Positions 19,700 through 30,687 are shown, numbered from the stretch's first letter. The stretch is 64,000 bases of DNA from Fibrobacter sp. (GCA_012513915.1 JAAZBG010000054.1:58467-122466), one strand, 5' to 3'. Notes: generated by a model from the sequence alone, not told the origin. Program-made: numbers and translations.

Positions 19700-22600
19700 G
19701 ATTGACATCCGTTTTTATCAACCGTCCGGTGCTAAGTACAGTTCTTAACATTTCGATAATTCTATTTGGGCTTATCAGTATCGGGATGCTCGGTATACGT
19801 GACTATCCGGCAGTTGACCCTCCATTTATCTCAGTGTCAACAACCTATACCGGTGCTAATGCTGATGTTGTTGAGGATAAGATTACCAAGCCGCTCGAGC
19901 AGTCAATCAGCGGGATTGGCGGTATCCGCGCACTAACCTCCTCCAGTAGCGACGGACGCAGCAGAATCAGCATTGAATTTAATCTCGGTGTCAACCTCGA
20001 AACTGCAGCCAACGATATTCGCGACAAGGTATCGCGTGCTGAACGGTCACTACCGGATGATGCCGATAAACCTGTAGTCAGCAAGGCAGATGCTGAGGCT
20101 CAACCGATTATTTTCGTTACTGTCGAGAGTAATGAGCGCACTCCGATGCAATTGACAGAATTCGCATCAACCGTTATCGTTGAACAGCTTCAGACACTCC
20201 CCGATGTCAGTGAAGTACGAATTTGGGGTGAACGCCGCCGGGCTATGCGCCTCTGGATGGATCCTCAGAAAATGACCGCACATAATATTAGTCCTCAGGA
20301 TATCAAGACGGCAATCGAAAAAGAAAACGTTTCCCTGCCATCAGGTAACCTTGAAAGTAATGCTATTGACTTCACAATAAAAACAATCGGTTCGATAGCA
20401 ACTGCGGAGGAATTCAACGACCTCATACTGCGTGAACAAAACGGGAAGATTATACGATTCAGGGATATCGGTGAAGCAATTGAGAGCGCTGAAAATGAAC
20501 GCACCCTTATGAAACGCAACGGAGTTCCCATGGTTGGAGTTGCCCTGCTTCCACAGGCAGGATCCAATCATGTGGCAATCTCAAATGCTTTCTATAAAAA
20601 ATTCGAAAGTCTTAAAAAAAGTGTACCATCAGATATCAAGCTGGGTATTGGTTTTGATACTACAAAATATATTAAATCTTCAATTACTGAAGTTATCGAA
20701 ACAATCCTTATATCATTCTGTCTGGTCGTATTTGTCATTTTTGTTTTTCTACGAAATTTCCGCGCGACAATGATACCGATTATTGCAATTCCAATATCGC
20801 TGATCGGTGTATTTTTTATCATGTTTCAGGCCGGATTTTCAATCAATATTCTTACTCTGCTTGGTATTGTTCTTGCAACAGGTCTGGTTGTTGATGATGC
20901 TATCGTTGTGCTTGAAAACATATTTCAGAAAATTGAAGCAGGACATCACCCTAAAGATGCCGGACATAAAGGTGCCTCAGAGATCGTTTTTGCCATTATA
21001 TCAACGACACTTTCTCTTATGTCGGTGATGCTGCCGATCATTATTATGTCGGGAATGACCGGACGTTTATTCAGGGAGTTTGGAGTGGTTGTTGCCGGCG
21101 CAGTAGCGATTTCTTCATTCGTTTCCCTGTCGTTAACACCGATGCTCTGTACACGCCTTTTGCGGCACCACAGCTCACAGGAAAAGAGTCTTTACAGCAG
21201 AACTGAACCTTTCTTTAAAGCACTTCACGATCATTATCGTACCATGCTTTCATACGTAATAGGTAAAAAGTGGATTGCATCCCTTGTAATACTGGTATGC
21301 CTCGGGATGATTACCCTTTTCTACATGATTCTTCCGCGGGAACTTGCGCCAATGGAAGATCGCAGCCGTATGAATGTCAGAATTACCGGTCCTGAAGGTG
21401 CGTCGTATGAATATACGCTTGATGCTATTGACAAAGTATCATCAATTATTGACAAAGATGTTGTTGAAAAAGACGCTGTGCTGACAATGGCGGGAGGATG
21501 GAGTTCAACAAATCAGGCAAATTTCCAAATCATGCTTGTACCTGCTGACAAGCGCGAACGCACACAGAATGACATTGCAAACGCTCTTAACCGCTCACTT
21601 GGCAGAGTGACCAGTGTTCGCTCAATGGTATCGCAGGAGCAGACGATTGGAGGCCGCAGAGGAGGCCATCCTGTTCAGTTTGTTGTTACAGCACCAACGG
21701 TTGATCACCTTAAGAATACTATTCCGGCTTTTTTGCAGGAAACCCAGACAAGCAATATTTTATCAAATTCAGATGTTAATCTTAAGTTTACAAAACCGCA
21801 AATTGATATCGCAATTGACAGAGAAAAAACCCGGGATCTGGGGCTCTCGGTCTATGATATTGCACAAACATTACAGCTCTCACTCAGCGGAAGCCGATAT
21901 GGATATTATGTCGATGATGGCAAACAGTATAGCATCATCGGTCAGCTTCAGCGGCAGGATCGTAATAAACCCCTGGATTTGCAATCATTTTCAATCCGCA
22001 ATAAAGATGGCAGGTTTGTATCTCTTGGCAACGTAATAACACTGACAGAAAGCAGCAGTCCGCCACAGATTTTCCATCATAACAAGTCTGTAAGTGCGAC
22101 AATTTCAGCCGGACTTCTTCCCGGTAAAACAATTGATGATGGTATCAGGGAGATGGAACGTATCGCAAAGAAAGTACTTCCGGAAAATTTTCAGACTGAT
22201 CTCAGCGGCCCATCAAGAGACTTCAAGGAAAGTTCATCCAGTGTACTGATCACCTTCCTGTTTGCATTGGTACTTGTCTACCTTGTTCTTGCAGCACAAT
22301 TTGAAAGCTATCGCCACCCGTTTATTATCATGTTTACGGTGCCGCTTGCTCTTGCGGGTGCGTTTTTCTCATTATGGTATTTCAAACAATCGCTCAACAT
22401 TTTCAGTCAGATCGGTATTATCATGCTTGTTGGTCTGGTTACCAAAAACGGAATATTGATCGTTGAATTTGCAAATCAGCGAAGAGCAGCCGGACAGGAG
22501 ATGCTGGAAGCGCTTATCGGAGCGTCCGTTTCGCGTCTCAGACCTATCCTTATGACATCACTAACAGTTGTTCTTGGATCATTACCAATTGCACTTTCAC

Positions 22601-22740
22601 TTGGTGCCAGTGCGCAAAGCCGTGTTTCATTGGGTATTGTTGTTATCGGAGGTGTTTTATTCTCCCTTGTTCTTTCACTCTTTATCATCCCGATCATTTA
22701 TACAATACTTGCGGGAAAAACAGTGAAGAAGCACACGTAA
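19696..22740 (+). CDS. RND efflux inner-membrane transporter (AcrB/MexB-like, HAE1 family)
   Basis: 1014 aa; INRPVLSTVLNISIILFGLISIGMLGIRDYPAVDPPFISVSTTYTGA, LGIVLATGLVVDDAIVVLENI, GLVTKNGILIVEFANQRR. Confidence 0.95.
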   Translation: MRLTSVFINRPVLSTVLNISIILFGLISIGMLGIRDYPAVDPPFISVSTTYTGANADVVEDKITKPLEQSISGIGGIRALTSSSSDGRSRISIEFNLGVNLETAANDIRDKVSRAERSLPDDADKPVVSKADAEAQPIIFVTVESNERTPMQLTEFASTVIVEQLQTLPDVSEVRIWGERRRAMRLWMDPQKMTAHNISPQDIKTAIEKENVSLPSGNLESNAIDFTIKTIGSIATAEEFNDLILREQNGKIIRFRDIGEAIESAENERTLMKRNGVPMVGVALLPQAGSNHVAISNAFYKKFESLKKSVPSDIKLGIGFDTTKYIKSSITEVIETILISFCLVVFVIFVFLRNFRATMIPIIAIPISLIGVFFIMFQAGFSINILTLLGIVLATGLVVDDAIVVLENIFQKIEAGHHPKDAGHKGASEIVFAIISTTLSLMSVMLPIIIMSGMTGRLFREFGVVVAGAVAISSFVSLSLTPMLCTRLLRHHSSQEKSLYSRTEPFFKALHDHYRTMLSYVIGKKWIASLVILVCLGMITLFYMILPRELAPMEDRSRMNVRITGPEGASYEYTLDAIDKVSSIIDKDVVEKDAVLTMAGGWSSTNQANFQIMLVPADKRERTQNDIANALNRSLGRVTSVRSMVSQEQTIGGRRGGHPVQFVVTAPTVDHLKNTIPAFLQETQTSNILSNSDVNLKFTKPQIDIAIDREKTRDLGLSVYDIAQTLQLSLSGSRYGYYVDDGKQYSIIGQLQRQDRNKPLDLQSFSIRNKDGRFVSLGNVITLTESSSPPQIFHHNKSVSATISAGLLPGKTIDDGIREMERIAKKVLPENFQTDLSGPSRDFKESSSSVLITFLFALVLVYLVLAAQFESYRHPFIIMFTVPLALAGAFFSLWYFKQSLNIFSQIGIIMLVGLVTKNGILIVEFANQRRAAGQEMLEALIGASVSRLRPILMTSLTVVLGSLPIALSLGASAQSRVSLGIVVIGGVLFSLVLSLFIIPIIYTILAGKTVKKHT

Positions 22741-22782
22741 TGTTGGCATTTAAACCATGGTTCATTAATTGTAGCATTTTTC

Positions 22783-24324
22783 ATGACTATTAAAACATCA
22801 CCGGCAACCGAAAAGGTCGTCACCTACATCAGGTCATTCCTTGACACAAAAGGAGCAGCTCAGCTGCCGCCGGTACGAAAACTTGCGCAGCTTTGCGGTG
22901 TCTCACTTGTTACAGCAAACAAAGCTGTTGCACAACTTCGGAATGAGGGCGCGATTATATCCCGGTGGGGTCACGGAAATTTCTCACCATCACATGTACC
23001 CTTTACGGTTAACAAAGAACGTACAGAGGATGAATGTCATGAATCCAAATTTATTTCGATTGTCAATTCAATCAAGAAAGATCTGAGCTCCGGCCACTAT
23101 CCGCCCAACGAACCGCTGCCGCAGATTAAACACCTTGTAAATATTTATGGTGTCAGCAGCCCAACCATCCGTAATGCTCTTAACCATCTTATCAACGAGA
23201 ATATGCTTGTTAGAAATGGAAACAAGTTCCTTTTTAAGACAACCCGTTCAAAACTCAGGCTCAAGATTGCAATCATCGCATTTGGAACTAACCATAACAC
23301 TGTCAAGATTGCAACGGAAAGAGAACAGAATTTTTACCGGCAGTTATCGATCGCGGCAGCGAATCATGATGTCGATCTTGAAATTATCTGCTACAATGAT
23401 TACCTTGATACACCTGTATTTTTTGTACCTGAGAACCAGAATCTGAAGTCATATTTACAGAGTGATGTTTTCTGCGGAATTATTCTATCATCATATCACA
23501 TGAAAAACAGCGCTGAATGCCTGAGACATCTTTCACTCTTAAAAAAACCGATCTCCGTCTGGATCCAGGATCATTCTGTTCTTGCGCTGGTTAGCAAATA
23601 TTCAAACAAAGAGAACATTACGTTCTTTGATGCCAGCTATTCAACGCTGCCTGGATTTGAAACCGCAAAATCTCTGTACGAAAAGGGTCACCGGTCTATC
23701 GCCTTCATCTCTCCATTCCATGCAAGTTCATGGTCTAAAAACCGGTTGCAGGGAATTAAAAGCTTCTTTACATCGATAAATGAACCGTTTGCGATACATG
23801 AATTTGTCCTTGACGAATATATCAGTGATTACTCATTTATGGAAAAAGTCATTGAAACCGGTCAACTTGATAAGTTTCTTTCTGCCGAAAAACTGAAGAA
23901 CACACTTAACAAGGCGCTACACAACCGCATTATCAATTTTGAGATTGAAGGCAACACACTGCTGCGCGACAATTTAATTTACAATTACAGTAGTTCTCTT
24001 TTTGAAAAAGCACTCAATCAGCCGGGCATATCCGCATGGATTGCTGTCAATGATCTCACAGCCTGTATGATCAATGATTTCTGGGATTTCAGAAATATTG
24101 CGGTAAAAATACGCCCCGCCCTTATCAGCTTTGATAACACATTTGAAAGCCTTGAAAAAGGAATAAGTTCTTACGATTTCAACACAGGCGGGGATGTCAA
24201 TAACATGATACTTCATCTTCTTTACCCGAACAGCGCACTCTTTTCATCAAAAAAACGTGTTATCCGTATCAAAGGCACTGTAGTGCAACGAAAAAGCTCT
24301 GAACATCGGATACAAAGCACCTGA
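22783..24324 (+). CDS. Transcriptional regulator with two N-terminal GntR-like winged-helix domains and a LacI-type ligand-binding domain
   Basis: wHTH1 GAAQLPPVRKLAQLCGVSLVTANKAVAQLRNEGAIISRWGHGNF; wHTH2 GHYPPNEPLPQIKHLVNIYGVSSPTIRNALNHLINENMLVRNGNKFLF; then AKSLYEKGHRSIAFISPFHASSWSKNRLQGIKSF and ISAWIAVNDLTACMINDF. Confidence 0.82.
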   Translation: MTIKTSPATEKVVTYIRSFLDTKGAAQLPPVRKLAQLCGVSLVTANKAVAQLRNEGAIISRWGHGNFSPSHVPFTVNKERTEDECHESKFISIVNSIKKDLSSGHYPPNEPLPQIKHLVNIYGVSSPTIRNALNHLINENMLVRNGNKFLFKTTRSKLRLKIAIIAFGTNHNTVKIATEREQNFYRQLSIAAANHDVDLEIICYNDYLDTPVFFVPENQNLKSYLQSDVFCGIILSSYHMKNSAECLRHLSLLKKPISVWIQDHSVLALVSKYSNKENITFFDASYSTLPGFETAKSLYEKGHRSIAFISPFHASSWSKNRLQGIKSFFTSINEPFAIHEFVLDEYISDYSFMEKVIETGQLDKFLSAEKLKNTLNKALHNRIINFEIEGNTLLRDNLIYNYSSSLFEKALNQPGISAWIAVNDLTACMINDFWDFRNIAVKIRPALISFDNTFESLEKGISSYDFNTGGDVNNMILHLLYPNSALFSSKKRVIRIKGTVVQRKSSEHRIQST

Positions 24325-24748
24325 AGTCCTCCGATGCAGATATACCTGTATCACTTTTTGCATCAAAAGTAACAAATGATGAAAAATCTGCAGTACTGCA
24401 AAGCGATAACCGGAGTTGATGTCCGGTATCATTCAGGCAATCCGGGATTATACCCATAGTCAATCAGTTTGAATACAATATCACTATAACACCACCTTCA
24501 TTATTACAATTTTATACCTGTCATTTTTTTTCGTATTTGTTATCTTACAACTATAGATGTGGCGGATTTGTGAAAAGCGGTACCTAAATCCTTTTTTACA
24601 CTCTAAATAGTCTGCTGCGTGAATGAAAACTTGATACCGGATACACTGACTTTTACTGTTACTTTTTATGTTGGTTGTATGCATACCACAACAACAGAAC
24701 AACTATCTGGTATTTTCCTCAAAAAATTATTCTGATAGGAGGCTATTC

Positions 24749-25711
24749 ATGGTACGAAAGCTTTTATTAGCAGCAGCGTTGCTGACTGCAATTCCATTAG
24801 CATCTTTTGCACAACAAACAAAACAATATAATGGTGCAGAACTGTATTCGTTAGAGAGTGTAAAGTATGGACGTTTTGATGTCCGTATGAAAACAATTGC
24901 CGGAAGTGGAACTGTTTCTTCATTTTTCACCTATTATAATGAATCGTACGTTGGTTCACCGGAACCCTGGCGAGAAATTGATATTGAAGTACTAGGTAAA
25001 AGCACCAGTATTTGGCAATCAAACATTATTACCGGTAATGCAGCATCAAAGGTAACATCCGAGGGAATACATAATTTTGCAAATTTAAATCAGGAATACC
25101 ATACATATTCTGTTGAGTGGACACCGGATTATATTGCATGGTTTTTTGATGGCCAGGAAATCAGACGTACTACAGGACAACAGGTAACCGATTGTCAGAC
25201 CAAAAATATGTCCTACCGGTTTAATCTCTGGATCTCAGATGTGCCGGAATGGGTTGGAGCATTTAATGAAAGTATTCTTCCTGTATATCAGTATATTAAC
25301 TGGATGACATATTCCGAGTATACTCCGGGCAGAGGACCAAACGGCAGCAACTTTACTCAAAAATGGAGAGATGATTTTGATTCATTCAACAGCAGTCGTT
25401 GGGGCAAAGGTGACTGGACGTTTGATGGCAACCTCGTTGACTTTCATGCGGATAACATTGTAATGCGGGATGGTTATTGCATTTTATGCCTGACCAAAAG
25501 TTCTCAAAAGGGATTTAACGGTACGATTCCAAAAGATAATACTTCGCATACGAAGAAATCTGATAAGACCAGCTACAGACCATACTCAATCTTTAGAGGA
25601 GATGTGAATAACGAAGTAACTCAGTTAAACGGCAAAATGGTTACAAATGCAGCTGCATTAAAATTGCCAAACAGAGTTCAGGTTTCTAATCGCGCAATGC
25701 AATTGAAGTAA
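24749..25711 (+). CDS. GH16 endo-1,3-1,4-beta-glucanase (lichenase), circularly permuted Fibrobacter type
   Basis: Start at the ATG after AGGAGGCT. Catalytic EIDIEVLGKS at the N-terminal side; the segment FTQKWRDDFDSFNSSRWGKGDWTFDGNLVDF, normally N-terminal in Bacillus lichenases, lies C-terminal to it. Confidence 0.9.
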   Translation: MVRKLLLAAALLTAIPLASFAQQTKQYNGAELYSLESVKYGRFDVRMKTIAGSGTVSSFFTYYNESYVGSPEPWREIDIEVLGKSTSIWQSNIITGNAASKVTSEGIHNFANLNQEYHTYSVEWTPDYIAWFFDGQEIRRTTGQQVTDCQTKNMSYRFNLWISDVPEWVGAFNESILPVYQYINWMTYSEYTPGRGPNGSNFTQKWRDDFDSFNSSRWGKGDWTFDGNLVDFHADNIVMRDGYCILCLTKSSQKGFNGTIPKDNTSHTKKSDKTSYRPYSIFRGDVNNEVTQLNGKMVTNAAALKLPNRVQVSNRAMQLK

Positions 25712-26072
25712 TCCACTGTTTGCCTATTGCGTATGTAATTGACTAAACAATACATTACAGTATTGTGGCCAAATAATTCGGTTGATCACACCCTGGCATA
25801 CAGCACAATTGTTTATGTCAGATGTGTGATTCAGCCATAGAATTAGTACCTGTAATAATGTTTTTTTGTTTATTAAACAGAGTTTACATACACGCTATGA
25901 CTGATATCCTCGTCGTCATACCTTTTGCAACTTTTGTCAGTTGCCTTTTTATTTTTGCACTTTCAGTATGCCGGATTATAATTTATAGGTATGCCGGGTT
26001 ATGATTACCGTGCGATAGAAACTGTTGAAATCCTGGTTGTATTATCAATGAACAAGTAGAGGACGCCTGTTT

Positions 26073-26501
26073 ATGAAAACGAGTACAAAACAGATTGCAT
26101 CAACAGTTAAACCACGACATGGTTTCATTGATGCGCTTGTTGTGCATCACCAGGATTTTTCATCATATGTAAATTTGAGAAATCTTCTGATTTTTTTGAT
26201 TGACAGATTATCAAAATTATCTGACAAAGAACAAATCACAACCTATTCCACCCAGATCAGCCAGACCACTGTCCACCTGAAAAGTTTTAGCGGAACATCA
26301 GAACAAGACCGTGATCTTGAGCGTATTATCGGGGATATTATTGACGAAAGTGATACCCTTGTAGCCATGCTTGATTCGTCACCCGCTGATGAATCAGATT
26401 TTGAAATTCAGACACTGATCACAGCCCGGTCAACTCAGATTCACTGGCTTTGCGTATGTGGTCTTGAAGAGTTGAAGCGCAACCTTCCATCAGTGCATTA
26501 A
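26073..26501 (+). CDS. Hypothetical protein
   Basis: 142-aa ORF with GAGGA upstream, just before rlmH; no family recognised. Confidence 0.5.
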   Translation: MKTSTKQIASTVKPRHGFIDALVVHHQDFSSYVNLRNLLIFLIDRLSKLSDKEQITTYSTQISQTTVHLKSFSGTSEQDRDLERIIGDIIDESDTLVAMLDSSPADESDFEIQTLITARSTQIHWLCVCGLEELKRNLPSVH

Positions 26502-26519
26502 CTAATACAACAACCAGCA

Positions 26520-26969
26520 ATGCCAGTTCCATTATTTACAATCAATCTTATTGCCGTAGGAAAAATAAAGGACAAAGCGCTTGCTGAAAAAATCAATGAT
26601 TTTACCGCACGAATTCAATTTGATGCCAAATTTACAATTCAGGAAATTAAAGACACTGACAAAGAATCCGAAGGGATACGGCTGTCTGAACTGGCAAACA
26701 CCGGCAACGCATTCCCGATAGCACTAAGTGAAGAGGGACGCGAATTTTCGTCTGAGGAATTTGCAAAATTTCTTCAAACCATACCTTCCCGGACTATCAA
26801 TTTCTGCATCGGAGGACATCATGGTCTCAGCGATCATGCAAAACGTTCATCAAAAGCATTGGTATCACTGTCAAAAATGACATTTACACATGATATGGCC
26901 AGTCTGTTACTTGTCGAACAGATTTACAGGGCGGTTTCAATAATAAAAAACCGTAATTACCACAGGTAG
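26520..26969 (+). CDS. rlmH: 23S rRNA (pseudouridine(1915)-N3)-methyltransferase RlmH
   Basis: NFCIGGHHGLSDHAKRSSKALVSLSKMTFTHDMASLLLVEQIYRAVSIIKNRNYHR is the RlmH C-terminal signature. Confidence 0.93.
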   Translation: MPVPLFTINLIAVGKIKDKALAEKINDFTARIQFDAKFTIQEIKDTDKESEGIRLSELANTGNAFPIALSEEGREFSSEEFAKFLQTIPSRTINFCIGGHHGLSDHAKRSSKALVSLSKMTFTHDMASLLLVEQIYRAVSIIKNRNYHR

Positions 26970-26984
26970 ATCGGAACGTATAGC

Positions 26985-29000
26985 TTGACACGCCGGACTG
27001 TTAATGCCATGATAGACTTTCTTTCACCGCTCGATGTAATTCCGGGGATGGGTGAAAAAAGAATTTCTGCAATGAATGAATCAGAAATCACCACACTCGG
27101 TGACCTTCTCTACTGGTTTCCTTACCGATACATCGATCGTTCAATAATAGTCGCATTGGATCAGGTATGCAATTATGTGAACGAAACGATCACCGTATCA
27201 GGAACGATTGAAATTGTACGGATTGAACGGGGCAGCCGGGGGCGACTTCGCGCTAAATTAACTGACAATACCGGTTCAATTGAATTAATCTGGTTTAGCG
27301 GAGTACAATTTTTTTCAAAATCAATTCACAAAGGTGATACCCTTCTTGTAACCGGTAAAGTAGGGAAATACGGTCAATACCAGATGACACATCCGATGAT
27401 TGAACACGTCAAAAACGGATCACTTTCAATCCGGCAGATCCTACCCCACTATTCAATTACTGCATCTATGAAAGAGGCAGGAATACAGCAGAAGATTCTT
27501 TTAAATTCAATACAATGGATTCTTGACAATTTAAAACACTATCCACAGCTTCTTCCTTCACAGATTGAAATCCGCAAAAAGTTTCCACCCCTTCAAAAAT
27601 GTCTCATGTCGCTGCATATCCCGGAGTCATTGACTGATCTGGATAACTATAAAGAACGTTTGAAATACGAAGAACTTTACAAATTGGCATTAACGCTTAA
27701 ACTCAGTAAGAAAAAGTTTGCATTTCCCGGAAGAGCAATGGCACCGGGAACTCTTCCGGAGAAAATTATAAAGCAGCTTCCGTTTACATTAACACCCGAT
27801 CAGAAAAGTGCGATAGCAACACTTTACAAAGATGCACTATCAAAAAAACGAATGCACCGGCTTCTTCAGGGTGATGTTGGATCGGGTAAAACACTGGTGG
27901 CATTTTTTGCATCACTGGCTGCACTTGACAGTGGTTTGCAGGTATCATGGCTGGCACCAACCGACATTCTTGCGCGTCAAATATACCATGCGGTGTCAAC
28001 ACTTCTTGAGCCATGTGGTATTACAACAGTTCTCCTGAAAAGTGGATTATCTGCTAAAAATAAAAAGGTAGTTCTGAACAGTATCGCAGATGGAACCGCA
28101 CAATGTATTGTAGGTACGCACGCACTGCTGCAGCCATCGGTTACATTCAAGGCACTGGGAATGATCATCATCGATGAGCAGCATAAATTTGGAGCACAAC
28201 AGCGCCTTACAATGCAGGAAAAAGACAATGCGTCTGATTTTCTCATTATGTCAGCAACTCCGATTCCACAAACCCTTGCAAGGACACTGTACGGAGATCT
28301 TGACATTGTAACAATCAACAGGCCGCCATCAGGCAGAATTCCTGTTGCAACCCATATTGTGCCGGAATCAAAACGTCTTGATATGGAGGAATTCATTGTG
28401 AGAGAACTTCAAAGTGGTTCTCAGGCATTTTATGTGGTACCGAGAATTGAACAGGACATTGACAATACAGAAGTAACTACGATTAAAGATCTTCAGACTG
28501 TTTTTACTTCTCTTACAAAAGGATCATTTGCCGGTACTGCAACTGCATACGTTCATGGGAAAATGGATTCTGATTCTCGCGATTCCATAATGGAGCAGTT
28601 CATTTCCGGAAAAGTAAAAATGCTTGTCGCAACATCAGTTGTAGAGGTTGGTGTGGATGTCCCCAATGCCTCTATAATCGTCATTGAGAATGCCGAGCGT
28701 TTTGGACTCGCACAGCTTCATCAATTACGTGGACGAGTTGGAAGAGGATCAAAAAAATCCTACTGTTTTCTCCTCCTGTCAGAAACAGTTGATCATGAAA
28801 CCAGAACTAAATTTATAGTTTTTTGTAAAAACCATGATGGTTTTAAAATTTCTGAACTTGACTTACAAAATCGGGGTCCAGGTGAAATCAATGGATTACG
28901 GCAATCAGGCTGGTACAATCTTCAGTTCGCGGATATTTTACATGATGCGCCACTCTTTCGGGAAATTCAGCAGGAACTGGACACAATTAGTACTTCCTGA
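26985..29000 (+). CDS. recG: ATP-dependent DNA helicase RecG
   Basis: Helicase motifs HRLLQGDVGSGKTLVAF, IIDEQHKFGAQQR, MSATPIPQTLARTLYGDLD, LHQLRGRVGRGSKKSYCFLL; N-terminal wedge domain. The start may be the internal ATG at 27009. Confidence 0.95.
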   Translation: MTRRTVNAMIDFLSPLDVIPGMGEKRISAMNESEITTLGDLLYWFPYRYIDRSIIVALDQVCNYVNETITVSGTIEIVRIERGSRGRLRAKLTDNTGSIELIWFSGVQFFSKSIHKGDTLLVTGKVGKYGQYQMTHPMIEHVKNGSLSIRQILPHYSITASMKEAGIQQKILLNSIQWILDNLKHYPQLLPSQIEIRKKFPPLQKCLMSLHIPESLTDLDNYKERLKYEELYKLALTLKLSKKKFAFPGRAMAPGTLPEKIIKQLPFTLTPDQKSAIATLYKDALSKKRMHRLLQGDVGSGKTLVAFFASLAALDSGLQVSWLAPTDILARQIYHAVSTLLEPCGITTVLLKSGLSAKNKKVVLNSIADGTAQCIVGTHALLQPSVTFKALGMIIIDEQHKFGAQQRLTMQEKDNASDFLIMSATPIPQTLARTLYGDLDIVTINRPPSGRIPVATHIVPESKRLDMEEFIVRELQSGSQAFYVVPRIEQDIDNTEVTTIKDLQTVFTSLTKGSFAGTATAYVHGKMDSDSRDSIMEQFISGKVKMLVATSVVEVGVDVPNASIIVIENAERFGLAQLHQLRGRVGRGSKKSYCFLLLSETVDHETRTKFIVFCKNHDGFKISELDLQNRGPGEINGLRQSGWYNLQFADILHDAPLFREIQQELDTISTS

Positions 29001-29135
29001 TTAAAAACTAACAAAAAGTTTTTTTCTTTGAAAAATTAAACATGCAAATATGTATATTTAGTGCGGCATTTTGAATTTTCTAAATGCCGTCGGTTCTTTT
29101 AACCGATATGTTTAACCTGTGCAGGCAGTGGGAGT

Positions 29136-30638
29136 ATGATCGCTCTTATTATTGTTGTTTCTCTTTATGTTATTTGTTCTGCAGTTCTTCTCGCGTATGG
29201 TATCCAATGTTATGTTCTCACCTTTCTTTTCCTTCGCAAACGCAAATCTGTTGTTAATGTTCAAGTTGAAAAAATGAAATATTACTACGGTATAACTGAT
29301 GAAACACAGTATCCGAAAGTAGTAACACAGCTTCCTATGTACAATGAAAAGGAAGTGGCGATACGAGTGATTGATGCTGTTGCGGCAATGGATTATCCAA
29401 AATCACGCCACGAGATTCAAGTTCTTGATGACAGTAACGATGAGACTGTTGGTTTTGTGAATGCTACAGTTGAGCGGCATAAAAAGAATGGTATAAACAT
29501 TTCAGTAATTCGCCGTACAGACCGTACCGGTTTCAAGGCTGGGGCGCTTCAAAATGGTTTAGAGTTTACAGATGCTGAATTTGTGGCTATTTTCGATGCA
29601 GACTTCGTTCCAAATCCTGATTTTCTCACAAAAGCCATGTCGTTTTTTAAAAATCGTCCAAAGCTTGGCCTTGTTCAGGGACGCTGGACGCATTTAAACA
29701 AGAATGCATCACTGCTCACCCGGGGTCAGGCGATGGGTATTGATGGTCATTTTATGATTGAACAGGCCGCCAGAAGCTGGAATGGTCTTTTCATGAATTT
29801 CAATGGTACAGCGGGTATATTCCGTCGTGAAGCAATTGAAACAAGCGGTGGATGGCAGCACGATACTCTCACTGAAGATATGGACCTTTCGTACAGAATG
29901 CAGCTTACAGGTTGGGAGACAGAATACGTTCCAAACCTTGAGGTTCCTGCAGAAATTCCTGAGGACATTAATGCATTCAAAAATCAGCAGTTCCGTTGGG
30001 CAAAAGGTTCGATCCAGACCGCCATTAAAATTATCCCGATGCTTATGAAAAAGAAGGTCTCTGCATTCAAGTCGATGCAGGCGGTTTTTCATCTTACTCA
30101 CTATTCGGTACATCCCCTTATGCTTTTACTTGCACTGCTTACAATGCCAGTGCTTTATTATGTTAAGGTATACCTGCCGCCGTTCTGGTTTGCATGTCTT
30201 ATTTTCTGTATGATTCTCGCAGCCAGTGGCCCATCAACGATGTACATGGTTTCGCAGCATTTTATCGGCAACCGGATCCGAAAACAGATTCTATTGATTC
30301 CGGCCATGATGCTCATTGGTACCGGACTTGCCGTTAATAATGGTAAAGCAGTTCTGGAAGCGCTTTTCAAAAAAGAATCTCCATTTATCAGAACTCCCAA
30401 AAAAGGTCAATCAAAAGGCCGCGGTGCTTATCGTCCTATTAAAGATATTACCTGCGTTATAGAAATTCTTCTTGGCATATACTGCCTTGCCAGTTTTCAA
30501 ATGTTTTTCGGCTACACAAATTTCATTGTTAGTCCATTCTTAGTCCTTTATGCATCCGGTTTTCTTTTTGTTGGAATTATATCAATCATTCACTTCCGGA
30601 GACCGGAGTTGATTGATATCAAACTTGGGAAAAAATAA
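29136..30638 (+). CDS. Processive family 2 glycosyltransferase (cellulose synthase/CslA-like membrane protein)
   Basis: VVTQLPMYNEKEVAIRVIDAV, EFVAIFDADFVPNPDFL, TLTEDMDLSYRMQLTGW, QQFRWAKGSIQT (QxxRW), with TM segments. Confidence 0.88.
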   Translation: MIALIIVVSLYVICSAVLLAYGIQCYVLTFLFLRKRKSVVNVQVEKMKYYYGITDETQYPKVVTQLPMYNEKEVAIRVIDAVAAMDYPKSRHEIQVLDDSNDETVGFVNATVERHKKNGINISVIRRTDRTGFKAGALQNGLEFTDAEFVAIFDADFVPNPDFLTKAMSFFKNRPKLGLVQGRWTHLNKNASLLTRGQAMGIDGHFMIEQAARSWNGLFMNFNGTAGIFRREAIETSGGWQHDTLTEDMDLSYRMQLTGWETEYVPNLEVPAEIPEDINAFKNQQFRWAKGSIQTAIKIIPMLMKKKVSAFKSMQAVFHLTHYSVHPLMLLLALLTMPVLYYVKVYLPPFWFACLIFCMILAASGPSTMYMVSQHFIGNRIRKQILLIPAMMLIGTGLAVNNGKAVLEALFKKESPFIRTPKKGQSKGRGAYRPIKDITCVIEILLGIYCLASFQMFFGYTNFIVSPFLVLYASGFLFVGIISIIHFRRPELIDIKLGKK

Positions 30639-30661
30639 TTATCTGTTATAGCAAGACAACG

Positions 30662-30687
30662 AAGGCATATCACTTGATATGCCTTTT
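30662..30687 (+). terminator. Rho-independent terminator
   Basis: AAGGCATATCACTTGATATGCCTTTTTTATTT: stem AAGGCATATC/GATATGCCTT plus T-tract. Confidence 0.88.

Noticed and set aside
18527-22740. Complete tripartite efflux operon
   Set aside because: Only the adaptor and RND pump are present; no TolC-like outer-membrane factor is visible in the window.
25822-26004. 60-aa hydrophobic plus-strand ORF
   Set aside because: Short, no clear ribosome-binding site and no homology signal; insufficient support.
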